The translations under genes and the position numbers were made by a program. Below the pieces are notes generated by a model. It was not told where the DNA came from. It made no database searches and worked only from the letters and a program-made list of their open reading frames with translations. Shown piece by piece: positions 6,533 to 13,658 of a DNA stretch of 14,939 nucleotides. Each line of letters begins with the position of its first letter. Within the stretch, counting starts at the first letter, position 1. The DNA is taken from positions 1-14,939 of the forward strand of contig JAPDRN010000070.1 in assembly GCA_030247855.1 (NCBI GenBank). Reading direction: 5' to 3'. Origin of the DNA: Knufia peltigerae. Lineage: Eukaryota > Ascomycota > Eurotiomycetes > Chaetothyriales > Trichomeriaceae.

Positions 6533-8815
6533 ATGACCCACATCAAGACCCGCAAGTACGCACCTCGCGTTTCAGTACTGGCCACCGCCACCCTCGCCGC
6601 CGGCTTCGCGCCGCTGGCCGCACAGGCGGCCGACGACGCCGGCGCCAGCAAGGCCACCGAACTGGACAAGGTCCAGGTGCGCGGCAGCTGGTTCAACCCG
6701 TCCTCGCCGAAGTTCACCGCTGCGCTGCTGGACACCCCGAAGTCGGTCTCTATCGTCTCGGAAAAGCTGATCGCCGAAACCGGTGCGACCAACCTGCAGG
6801 ATGCGCTGCGCATGGTTCCGGGCATCACCTTCGGCGCCGGCGAAGGCGGCAACCCGACCGGTGACCGCCCCTTCATCCGCGGCTTCGACTCGCAGAGCAA
6901 CATGTTCGTCGATGGCCTGCGCGACGTCGGTTCGCAGACCCGCGAAGTGTTCGACCTGGAGCAGGTGGAAGTGGTCAAGGGCCCGAGCTCGGCCTACGGC
7001 GGCCGTGACTCCGGTGGTGGCAGCCTCAACCTGGTCAGCAAGACCCCGAAGCTGAAGAACGAGACCACTGCCAGCATGGGCATCGGCACCGACAGCTACG
7101 CACGCGGCACCGTGGATGCCAACTACGTGCTGGGCGATGGCATCGCCGCGCGCCTGAACCTGATGAAGCACGAGTCGGACATCGCCGGTCGTGACGCGGC
7201 CAACGTCAGCCGCTGGGGCATCGCGCCGTCGATCGCGTTCGGCCTGAACGGTCCGGCGCAGCTGATCGCCAGCCACTACCACATGCAGAGCGACGACCTG
7301 CCTGACGCAGGCGGCTTCCCGTATGGCAACCCGAACGGCGCGCCGGTATCGAAGTGGGTCGACGGCCGCCCGATGGTGCCCGACCGCAACAACTACTACG
7401 GCCTGGTGGACCGCGATTTCCAGCGCACCCGCGCCGACATCAGCACCCTGGACGGCAGCTACGACTTCGGCGACCACAAGCTGCGCAACATCGCGCGCCT
7501 GGGCAACACCAGCAACGATTACCTGTGGACCCAGCCGGACGACAGCCAGGGCAACCCGAACAACTACGGCACCTTGTGGCGCCGTACCAACAGCCGCGCC
7601 GTCGACGTCAAGAGCTTTGCCGACCAGCTGAGCCTGACCGGTGCGTTCCAGACCGGTGCACTGAAGCACAGCTACAGCGCCGGCCTGGAATACAGCGATG
7701 AAAAGATGACCCGCGGCAGCTACCTGATGACCCCGGGCACCAGCAACCCGCTGACCAACAGCAGCAAGTGCCCGACCACCGGCGCTGCCACCGGCTACAA
7801 CTGCACCAGCTTCGACAACCCGAACCCGAACGATCCGTGGGCGGCCACCCATGCGGTGTACCGCAGCGACAAGGCGCTGGACGTCGAGCAGCGCACCAAG
7901 ACCAAGTCCGCTTACCTGTTCGACACCATCGAACTGAACGCGCAGTGGATGATCAACGTCGGCCTGCGTTACGACGACTTCTCCACCACCCTGACCACCC
8001 CGGTGGCCGGCAAGGCGCCGACGCGCGTGCGCAACGACAATGACTTCCTGAACTACCAGGCCGGCATCGTCTTCAAGCCGACCGCCAACGGCAGCATCTA
8101 CCTGTCCTACGGCACCTCCTCCACCCCACCTGGCATGGACGGTGGCGATGGCTCGGATGGCCTGAGCGCGACCGTGGCCGACCTCAAGCCGCAGGACACC
8201 AAGAACCTCGAACTGGGCACCAAGTGGGACCTGTTCGACAACCGCCTGAGCCTGACCGCGGCGATCTTCCACACCGTGATGGACAACGCGCGCGTGACCG
8301 TCGACAACGGCACCAGCCAGAACGCCGGCAAGAAGGAAATCAACGGTGTGGAACTGGGCTTCACCGGCCAGTTGACCGACGCCTGGAGCCTGTACGGCGG
8401 CTACACCTACCTGGATTCGGAACTGAAGGACAACGGCTTCGTCTGCGCCGTGTCCGGACGTACCTGCCCGTCCAACGTCTACGTGCCCTCGCCGTACAAC
8501 GGCAACGTGTTCCCGAACACCGCCAAGCACAGCGCCACCCTGTGGACCACCTACCGCTTCCCGTTCGGCCTGACCGTCGGCGCCGGCGCCAACTACTCCG
8601 ACAAGCAGTACGGTGATGTCGCCAACACCAAGTGGATCCCCAGCTACACCCGCTTCGATGCGATGGCCAGCTACGCGATCCAGGACAACATCAGCCTGCA
8701 GTTGAACGTGCAGAACCTGGCCGACAAGACCTACTTCACCAAGGCCTATGCTTCGCACTACGCGAGCATCGCCCCGGGCCGTTCGGCCACCCTGGCACTG
8801 AACGTGAAGTTCTGA
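6533..8815 (+). CDS. piuA: PiuA/Fiu-type TonB-dependent catecholate siderophore receptor
   Basis: A 760-aa outer-membrane receptor that imports ferric catecholate compounds with TonB-ExbBD energy. The start at 6533 (MTHIKTRKYAPR) gives a clean signal peptide ending near residue 32-33 (LAAQAA). A longer frame from 6431 starts inside a SMAG hairpin and would spoil it. Order of parts: TonB box ELDKVQV (43-49), plug about 55-175 with FNPSSPKFTAALLDTPKSVS, RGFDSQSNMFVDGLRD and VEVVKGPSSAYGGRDSGGGS, then the 22-strand barrel ending in Phe (LALNVKF). Two Cys pairs, C413/C424 and C638/C645, are probably in extracellular loops. The SPKFT...DT and R(G)FD...VDG(L/V)RD patterns are those of Fiu/PiuA. The Sel1 and piuC genes behind it match the pseudomonad piu locus. 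A Fur box lies 610 bases upstream. No good ribosome site precedes the ATG. Confidence 0.93.
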   Translation: MTHIKTRKYAPRVSVLATATLAAGFAPLAAQAADDAGASKATELDKVQVRGSWFNPSSPKFTAALLDTPKSVSIVSEKLIAETGATNLQDALRMVPGITFGAGEGGNPTGDRPFIRGFDSQSNMFVDGLRDVGSQTREVFDLEQVEVVKGPSSAYGGRDSGGGSLNLVSKTPKLKNETTASMGIGTDSYARGTVDANYVLGDGIAARLNLMKHESDIAGRDAANVSRWGIAPSIAFGLNGPAQLIASHYHMQSDDLPDAGGFPYGNPNGAPVSKWVDGRPMVPDRNNYYGLVDRDFQRTRADISTLDGSYDFGDHKLRNIARLGNTSNDYLWTQPDDSQGNPNNYGTLWRRTNSRAVDVKSFADQLSLTGAFQTGALKHSYSAGLEYSDEKMTRGSYLMTPGTSNPLTNSSKCPTTGAATGYNCTSFDNPNPNDPWAATHAVYRSDKALDVEQRTKTKSAYLFDTIELNAQWMINVGLRYDDFSTTLTTPVAGKAPTRVRNDNDFLNYQAGIVFKPTANGSIYLSYGTSSTPPGMDGGDGSDGLSATVADLKPQDTKNLELGTKWDLFDNRLSLTAAIFHTVMDNARVTVDNGTSQNAGKKEINGVELGFTGQLTDAWSLYGGYTYLDSELKDNGFVCAVSGRTCPSNVYVPSPYNGNVFPNTAKHSATLWTTYRFPFGLTVGAGANYSDKQYGDVANTKWIPSYTRFDAMASYAIQDNISLQLNVQNLADKTYFTKAYASHYASIAPGRSATLALNVKF

Positions 8816-8835
8816 TGTAACCCGCAGCACCCACA

Positions 8836-8867
8836 CGGCGGCAGGATCTCCTGCCGCCGTTTTTGTT
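8836..8867 (+). terminator. Intrinsic terminator behind piuA
   Basis: CGGCGGCAGG and CCTGCCGCCG form a 10-bp GC stem with a 4-base loop, or an 11-bp stem with a 2-base loop, followed at once by TTTTTGTTT. This is the best terminator in the window. It stands 20 bases after the piuA stop and only 18 bases before the sel1-like gene start. Confidence 0.9.
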
Positions 8868-8879
8868 TCCGGCGATACT
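8851..8879 (+). promoter_or_regulatory. Possible leaderless promoter of the Sel1-piuC pair, overlapping the terminator
   Basis: GATACT (8874-8879) ends 6 bases before the ATG at 8886, the spacing of a leaderless start. A weak -35 (CTGCCG, 8851-8856) is 17 bases upstream, inside the terminator stem. No Shine-Dalgarno precedes the ATG. The match is modest. Confidence 0.35.
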
Positions 8880-8885
8880 CAGCGC

Positions 8886-9605
8886 ATGGCTTCCAACACC
8901 CCGTTTGATTCCGACGCCCTGGCAGACCTGCTGCTGCACGACCCGCAGGCTGCCTTCGTGCGCGTGCGCGATGCAGCTCAGGTCGGGCAGGTCGAGGCGC
9001 AGCTGCTGCTGGCGCAGATGTACATGGAAGGCAAAGGCACGCCGGAAGACGCTGCTGCCGCCCTGCTCTGGTACGAGACCGCGGCCAACAACGGCGCGCC
9101 GATGGCGATGAACATGCTCGGTCGCTGCCATGAGCTGGGCCAGGGCACCGCCGCCAATCCTTCGCTTGCAGCGGTCTGGTACCGGCGCGCGGCCGACACC
9201 GGGCTGGACTGGGGCCTGTACAACCTGGCCAACCTGCTGGCCACCGGCCGTGGCGTGCCGCAGGACCGTGTACAGGCACTGGCGCTGTATACCCGCGCCG
9301 CTCACATGGGCCACGCCAAATCGATGAACCTGCTGGCCCGGCATCTGGAGGATGGGCTGGACACCGGACGCGATCCGCAGGCCGCGCTGGGCTGGTATCG
9401 GCGCGCGGCCGAGGCCGGCGATTTCCGCGGCCAGGCCAACTACGCCTCCATCCTTCTGCAGGCCGGTGAAATCGAACAGGCCATGCATTGGCTGCGGTTG
9501 GCACTGCAGCACGGCAGTCCTGCGTTCCTGGCGCATATCGTGCCCGAGCTGGCCGCCTCACCCCACCCGCAGGTGCGCGCCCTGGTCGCACCATCCGCTT
9601 GCTGA
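8886..9605 (+). CDS. Sel1-repeat (tetratricopeptide-like) protein of the piu locus
   Basis: A 239-aa soluble helical-repeat protein with no signal peptide, so probably a cytosolic scaffold for a partner protein. Five consecutive Sel1-like units are visible: residues 34-69, 70-105, 106-141 and 142-177 are exactly 36 long each, and 178-209 is a shortened last one. Each has the pattern G-x-x-x-(A/S)-x-x-x-LA, G-x-G, then A-x-x-WY-x-x-AA (for example AAVWYRRAADT, ALGWYRRAAEA). The first 33 residues are a non-repeat helical cap. The gene is followed after 10 bases by piuC, whose ribosome site overlaps its stop codon. The same pairing of a Sel1 protein with PiuC is found in Pseudomonas (recalled), so a role in iron uptake or in control of PiuC is likely but undefined. 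Confidence 0.9.
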   Translation: MASNTPFDSDALADLLLHDPQAAFVRVRDAAQVGQVEAQLLLAQMYMEGKGTPEDAAAALLWYETAANNGAPMAMNMLGRCHELGQGTAANPSLAAVWYRRAADTGLDWGLYNLANLLATGRGVPQDRVQALALYTRAAHMGHAKSMNLLARHLEDGLDTGRDPQAALGWYRRAAEAGDFRGQANYASILLQAGEIEQAMHWLRLALQHGSPAFLAHIVPELAASPHPQVRALVAPSAC

Positions 9606-9615
9606 GGACTTCCGC

Positions 9616-10293
9616 ATGCTGCTGCACATCCCCGACATCCTCAGCGCCGGACAGGTGGCTGACATCCGCCGCAGGCTCGACGCAGCCGACTGGACCGATG
9701 GCCGCGAGACTGTCGGCCACCTCGGCGCGCAGGCCAAGCACAATCAGCAACTGCCGGAAGCTTCGCCGCTGCGCCGCGAACTGGGCGAAACCATTCTTGT
9801 CGCGCTGGCACGGCATCCGCTGTTCTTCAGCGCCGCGCTACCATTGAAATACCTGCCGCCGCGCTTCAACCGCTACAGCGGCGGCGGCACCTACGGCTTC
9901 CACGTCGACGGCGCGGTGATGAACCTGGCCAACGGCGAGCAGCTGCGCTCGGACATCTCCTGCACGCTGTTCCTGTCCGACCCGGACGAGTACGACGGCG
10001 GCGAGCTGATCATCAGCGACACCTACGGCGAGCACGAGGTGAAACTGCCGGCCGGTGACCTGATCGTGTATCCCTCCAGCAGCCTGCACAAGGTCAACCC
10101 GGTCACCCGCGGTGCGCGCGTGGCCTCGTTCTTCTGGGTGCAGAGCATGATCCGCGACGATGTGCAGCGTCGCCTGCTGTGGGAGATGGATACCTCCATC
10201 GAGCGCCTGCGGCAGACCAATGGCGATGCCGACGCGGTGCTGCAGCTGACCGGCGTGTACCACAACCTGCTGCGACGCTGGAGCGAGGTCTGA
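9616..10293 (+). CDS. piuC: PiuC/YbiX, PKHD-type Fe(II)/2-oxoglutarate-dependent oxygenase
   Basis: A 225-aa cytosolic dioxygenase of the PKHD hydroxylase family, the same length as E. coli YbiX. Fe(II) ligands are His96 and Asp98 in YGFHVDGAV and His158 in SSSLHKVNPV. Arg168 (RGARVASFF), ten residues later, is placed to bind 2-oxoglutarate. The N-terminus MLLHIPDILSAGQV and the C-terminal helical part (MIRDDVQRRLLWEMDTSIERL) are typical. ATG 9616 has GAGGA overlapping the preceding stop; an open frame extends further upstream but runs through the Sel1 gene. The family is regularly encoded beside Fiu/PiuA receptors (fiu-ybiX, piuA-piuC) and is thought to act on the imported siderophore or on a pathway protein. 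The real substrate is not known. Confidence 0.95.
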   Translation: MLLHIPDILSAGQVADIRRRLDAADWTDGRETVGHLGAQAKHNQQLPEASPLRRELGETILVALARHPLFFSAALPLKYLPPRFNRYSGGGTYGFHVDGAVMNLANGEQLRSDISCTLFLSDPDEYDGGELIISDTYGEHEVKLPAGDLIVYPSSSLHKVNPVTRGARVASFFWVQSMIRDDVQRRLLWEMDTSIERLRQTNGDADAVLQLTGVYHNLLRRWSEV

Positions 10294-10321
10294 ACCGATC
10301 AGGCCACCCCTGCGGCAATTT

Positions 10322-10340
10322 GGCAATCATTCTCATTTGC
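10322..10340. promoter_or_regulatory. Fur box 2, upstream of the cirA unit
   Basis: Read on the minus strand, GCAAATGAGAATGATTGCC matches the 19-base Fur consensus at 13 positions. It overlaps the -35 of the promoter below, so Fur would occlude polymerase when iron is plentiful. Confidence 0.75.
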
Positions 10341-10365
10341 AACGGCTAACGGGTCTCATTACAAT
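10337..10365 (+). promoter_or_regulatory. Sigma70 promoter of the cirA unit
   Basis: TTGCAA (10337-10342), a 17-base spacer and TACAAT (10360-10365, five of six consensus bases). The first four bases of the -35 lie in Fur box 2. The predicted start of transcription is near 10372. Confidence 0.65.
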
Positions 10366-10465
10366 CACGTCCCGTTGACGCCGGATGTTCCGGCCACCCA
10401 GGGATCTCCGCTTGCGTCGCCCGTTCCGCCCTCGCCCGCTTCGGCTTGTACAGTTCGGCACCGCC

Positions 10466-10861
10466 ATGCGCGGCCGTCGGCCTGCGCTGGCCGGCCTGCT
10501 GGCGTGGGTGGCGATGTTGACGCTGTTGCTGGGCACCCTGCCGCTGCTTCCGGCAGCCCATGCTGCCGCGCCCTTGGCGCTGCAGCAGCCGCTGGAGGAG
10601 CGCGGCGGCGACGGCCCTTTGCAGGAAGAAGCGCCGGCCAAACTGCGGCGCTGCGCTTCGGCACCGGCCAGGTCCACGGACAAGCCGATCCCGCCGCTGT
10701 TGCTGGCGAGCCACTGGCTGCGCACCGAACTTGATCTGGTTCCCTCTGCGTCGGTTCCCTCCGGCGCACGTCCGCACTGGCCGCTGGCCGTACCGGACAT
10801 GCCCTGGGCCGAGGCGCCCGGGCGCCGCCAGCAACGCGGCCAGGCGCCGCCGCTCGCCTGA
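10466..10861 (+). CDS. Small exported protein ahead of cirA, unknown function
   Basis: A 131-aa protein I do not recognise. The chosen ATG (10466) gives MRGRRPALAGLLAWVAMLTLLLGTL...AAHAA, a signal peptide with a cleavage site near residue 33. An in-frame ATG at 10385 would add 27 Arg-rich residues whose codons lack the GC3 bias of the rest, so the shorter form is preferred. The mature part has charged and Pro-rich stretches and one Cys (RRCASAPAR), then LLLASHWLRTELDLVPS, and ends RGQAPPLA. It stands between a Fur promoter and a TonB receptor exactly as the 5971-6378 gene does, and both end with an APP-type motif. The two are otherwise too different to align by eye. Ribosome site weak. Confidence 0.55.
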   Translation: MRGRRPALAGLLAWVAMLTLLLGTLPLLPAAHAAAPLALQQPLEERGGDGPLQEEAPAKLRRCASAPARSTDKPIPPLLLASHWLRTELDLVPSASVPSGARPHWPLAVPDMPWAEAPGRRQQRGQAPPLA

Positions 10862-11009
10862 TCCACGGCACGCCGTGACCGCCTGCGCGGTTGCACCGGC
10901 TCGCCGCTGCCTGTTTCGCCCCTGCCGCCCCTGACCGGGCCATCCCTGCCCTGCCGTGCGCGCTCCGCGCCCGGCATCGCGCTGCCTTACATCCTTCGAG
11001 GTATCTGCC

Positions 11010-13430
11010 ATGGCCCAGCGCCATCGTGTCCGTTCGTCCCTGTCCCGCCACCTGTTGACCAGCGCTGTGCTGGCTGCGGTCGCGGCGCCCGCCTACGCCA
11101 ATGGTGCCGCCAGCGGCGCGCCGCAGACGCTGGACAAAGTGGTGGTGACCGCCTCCGGTTTCGAGCAGAAGGTGGTCGATGCACCGGCCAGCATCAGCGT
11201 GGTCAGCCGCGAAGAGCTGAGCAAGCGCTCCTATACGAGCCTGGTCGACGCCCTGCGCGACGTCGAGGGCATCGACGTCGGCCTGGAAGCCACCGACAAG
11301 AACGGCCGCGCCACCATCTCCATGCGCGGCCTGCCGTCGGAGTACACCCTGGTGCTGATCGACGGTCGCCGCCAGAGCAACGCCGGCCAGCTGTATCCGA
11401 ACAACTTCGGTGGTGGCCAGTTCGCCTACCTGCCGCCGCTGGATGCGATCGAGCGCATCGAAGTGGTGCGTGGCCCGATGTCCACGCTGTACGGCTCGGA
11501 TGCAATGGGCGGCGTCATCAACATCATCACCCGCCGCAACCAGGACAGCTGGCATGGCGCGGTCACCCAGGGCTTCACCGTGCAGCAGGACGACCAGTTC
11601 GGTGATGCGCGCAGCACCGACCTGTACCTGAGCGGCCCGCTGGTCAAGGATCGCCTGGGCCTGGCCGTGCGCGGCAGCTACTACGACGCCAAGGCATCCA
11701 ATCCCGAATGGGATGCACTGACCCTGCCCGACGGCACGCTGTGGGAACGCAGCATCGGATTCGGTGGCGGCGGCAAGTCGGTGGCCAACACCAACTGGAA
11801 CACCGGTGTACGCCTGAACTTCCACGTCAACGATGACCACGAGCTGTGGCTGGACTACGACGTCTCTCGCCAGAAGTACGACAACAGCGAGGGCCAGACC
11901 GGCACGCTCGACAGCCTGGCCAGCCTGTGGCGCGTGGGCAACGCGGTGGTCCCGAACCCGAATGGCAGCGGCACCGTCACCCGCCGCGTGGTGCAGCCAC
12001 GCGTGGGCTACACCGCCTACCAGCGCTATGAGCGCGACCAGCTCTCGCTGACCCATCAGGGTCGCTACAGCTTCGGAACCTGGCAGACCTCGCTGACCCA
12101 CAGCAAGAGCAACAACCTCGGCCGCTCGCTGCCGCTGACCCTGGACGAGCGCGCCGGCCTGCAGACCCTGTGGAACGACGTCTGCAGCCGCACCGGTGCC
12201 GCCAACAACTGTGCCGCCAGCCGCAACAACGCGCTGGGCGCACTCAACGCCAGCGAACAGGCACGCCTGCAGGCGTTCCTGCCGCGTCCGCTGCGCACCA
12301 TGGAGCTGGAAGGTTACGTGCTGGACACCATGCTCGACCTGGACTTCGGTGCGCACAAGCTGACCGTGGGTGGCCAATACAACGACACCGACATGGTGGA
12401 CGGTGTGTTCGGCATGGACGGTGCCGGCTACCGCAGCAACACCCAACAGAAGCACCGCATGTGGGCGCTGTTCGCCGAGGACAACTGGTCGCTGACCGAC
12501 ACCCTGACCGCCACCTTCGGCCTGCGCTACGACGACCACAACATCTTCGGCAGCCACCTCAGTCCGCGCGGCTACCTGGTCTGGAATGCCACCGATGCGT
12601 GGACCTTCAAGGGTGGCGTCAGCACCGGCTACAAGACCCCGCGTCCGGACCAGCTGTTCCCCGGCATCACCGGCTTCGGTGGCCAAGGCGTGCTGCCGCT
12701 GGTGGGCTCGCCGAACCTGAAGCCGGAAACCAGCACCAACTACGAGCTGGCTGCGTACTACGAGGGCCAACGCTGGGGCTTCAACGTCACCGGTTTCATC
12801 AACAAGTTCGAAGACAAGATCGCCAGCGGCGGCACGTTCCCCAACTGCGAGGTGGCACCTGCAGGCAGCGGCTACTGCGTGGACATCGGCCCGGGCTGGG
12901 CGTCGCTGGGCTACAGCACCTTCACCCAGAGCGTGAACATCGACAAGGCCGAAACACGTGGCGCGGAACTGGCCGGCCACGTCGACCTGCTGGACAACCT
13001 GCAGCTGCGCGGCAACTACACCTGGACCAAGAGCGAGCAGACCGCGGGTTCCGGCAAGGGCCTGCCGATCACCGGCACCATGCCGGCCAAGCACATGGCC
13101 AACGCCAGCCTCAACTGGCAGCTCAACGATGCCATCAGCCTGTCGTTGATCGGCGAAGGCCGCTACGACCGCTACCGCGACACGATCCTCGATGTCGCCG
13201 GTGCCAGCCACACCCGCTACTACGAGGACTACACGATCTTCCACCTCGGTGGCAGCTGGAAGGCGACGCAGTGGCTGACGGTCAACGCGCGGGTCAACAA
13301 CCTGTTCGACAAGGACTTCGTCTCGCAGTCGTGCCTGCTGACCAGCCCCAGCGAATACAACTGCGTGGACGACTACGCCACCAAGGACCAGCGCCGCAGC
13401 TACTGGATCTCGCTCAACGCGAAGTTCTGA
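11010..13430 (+). CDS. cirA: CirA-type TonB-dependent catecholate siderophore receptor
   Basis: An 806-aa outer-membrane receptor of the CirA/FepA group for ferric catecholates. The ATG at 11010 has CGAGG 8 bases upstream and gives a signal peptide ending AAPAYA (residue 30). Then come the TonB box DKVVVTA (42-48), plug about 53-175 with DAPASISVVSREEL, ISMRGLPSEYTLVLIDGRR and IEVVRGPMSTLYGSDAMGGV, and a barrel ending LNAKF. The RGPMS(S/T)LYGSDA(L/M)GGV stretch is the CirA signature. It is longer than E. coli CirA (663 aa), mainly through larger loops. Three close Cys pairs, C392/C401, C613/C623 and C775/C785, probably make small disulfide loops outside the cell. The Fur promoter is 640 bases upstream, with a small exported protein between. 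Homologues are entry routes for cefiderocol. Confidence 0.92.
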   Translation: MAQRHRVRSSLSRHLLTSAVLAAVAAPAYANGAASGAPQTLDKVVVTASGFEQKVVDAPASISVVSREELSKRSYTSLVDALRDVEGIDVGLEATDKNGRATISMRGLPSEYTLVLIDGRRQSNAGQLYPNNFGGGQFAYLPPLDAIERIEVVRGPMSTLYGSDAMGGVINIITRRNQDSWHGAVTQGFTVQQDDQFGDARSTDLYLSGPLVKDRLGLAVRGSYYDAKASNPEWDALTLPDGTLWERSIGFGGGGKSVANTNWNTGVRLNFHVNDDHELWLDYDVSRQKYDNSEGQTGTLDSLASLWRVGNAVVPNPNGSGTVTRRVVQPRVGYTAYQRYERDQLSLTHQGRYSFGTWQTSLTHSKSNNLGRSLPLTLDERAGLQTLWNDVCSRTGAANNCAASRNNALGALNASEQARLQAFLPRPLRTMELEGYVLDTMLDLDFGAHKLTVGGQYNDTDMVDGVFGMDGAGYRSNTQQKHRMWALFAEDNWSLTDTLTATFGLRYDDHNIFGSHLSPRGYLVWNATDAWTFKGGVSTGYKTPRPDQLFPGITGFGGQGVLPLVGSPNLKPETSTNYELAAYYEGQRWGFNVTGFINKFEDKIASGGTFPNCEVAPAGSGYCVDIGPGWASLGYSTFTQSVNIDKAETRGAELAGHVDLLDNLQLRGNYTWTKSEQTAGSGKGLPITGTMPAKHMANASLNWQLNDAISLSLIGEGRYDRYRDTILDVAGASHTRYYEDYTIFHLGGSWKATQWLTVNARVNNLFDKDFVSQSCLLTSPSEYNCVDDYATKDQRRSYWISLNAKF

Positions 13431-13444
13431 TCGTCGCTCTGGTG

Positions 13445-13466
13445 GGTGCCGACCCTGGTCGGTACC
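13445..13466. repeat. Degenerate SMAG-like hairpin behind cirA
   Basis: GGTGCCGACC and GGTCGGTACC form a 10-bp stem with one G-T wobble and a CT loop, 14 bases after the cirA stop. A GTGG precedes it where SMAG elements have GTAG. No T-run follows, so it is not a clear terminator. Confidence 0.55.
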
Positions 13467-13471
13467 GCTCC

Positions 13472-13494
13472 ATCCACGCATGGCGTGGATCTAC
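13472..13494 (-). repeat. SMAG element 3
   Basis: Stem ATCCACGC, loop ATG, stem GCGTGGAT, then CTAC (GTAG on the minus strand). Identical to SMAG 4, 51 bases further on. Confidence 0.87.
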
Positions 13495-13522
13495 TGCCCA
13501 TACCGAACCTGGACGGCGCTCC

Positions 13523-13545
13523 ATCCACGCATGGCGTGGATCTAC
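13523..13545 (-). repeat. SMAG element 4
   Basis: The same 23 bases as SMAG 3, in the same orientation. The preceding GCTCC is shared too, so the pair may be a tandem duplication of one unit. Confidence 0.87.
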
Positions 13546-13554
13546 CGGTCAGCG

Positions 13555-13577
13555 GTAGTGCCGGCCGCTGGCCGGCA
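13555..13577 (+). repeat. SMAG element 5 (left arm of an inverted pair)
   Basis: GTAG, stem TGCCGGCC (13559-13566), loop GCT, stem GGCCGGCA (13570-13577). Its exact inverse is SMAG 6, so the two together can also fold into one 23-bp stem with a 30-base loop. Confidence 0.87.
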
Positions 13578-13607
13578 ACCGCGCGATGTTTCCAGGTGTC
13601 ATGGGAT

Positions 13608-13630
13608 TGCCGGCCAGCGGCCGGCACTAC
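13608..13630 (-). repeat. SMAG element 6 (right arm of the inverted pair)
   Basis: TGCCGGCC, loop AGC, GGCCGGCA, CTAC. The exact reverse complement of SMAG 5. It lies 29 bases upstream of the promoter of the PepSY gene. Confidence 0.87.
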
Positions 13631-13658
13631 CCCTTCAGGGATACACAACGACACGCAA

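Noticed and set aside
6572..8836. A 754-codon minus-strand open frame opposite piuA
   Set aside because: Same kind of antisense shadow; no recognisable motifs, and it begins inside the piuA terminator region.
9352..9615. Upstream extension of piuC in frame with it
   Set aside because: It overlaps the Sel1-repeat gene in another frame; the start at 9616 has a ribosome site and the family-standard length of 225 aa.
10385..10465. Longer N-terminus for the small protein ahead of cirA
   Set aside because: Codons there lack the GC3 bias of the rest and the extension would put 27 Arg-rich residues before the signal peptide. Not excluded outright.
10864..10877. Small hairpin CACGGC-AC-GCCGTG after the exported-protein gene as a terminator
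   Set aside because: Six-pair stem with no T-run behind it; too weak to call in this base composition.
10365..13481. A 1038-codon open frame on the minus strand opposite cirA
   Set aside because: It is a GC-rich shadow of the real receptor gene: low-complexity Val/Gly/Ala/His/Gln composition, no domain, and cirA on the other strand has a full motif set.
13445..13630. Repeated hairpins as a CRISPR array
   Set aside because: Spacing and orientation are irregular, units are of different types with GTAG flanks, and there are no cas genes; they are SMAG-type repeats.
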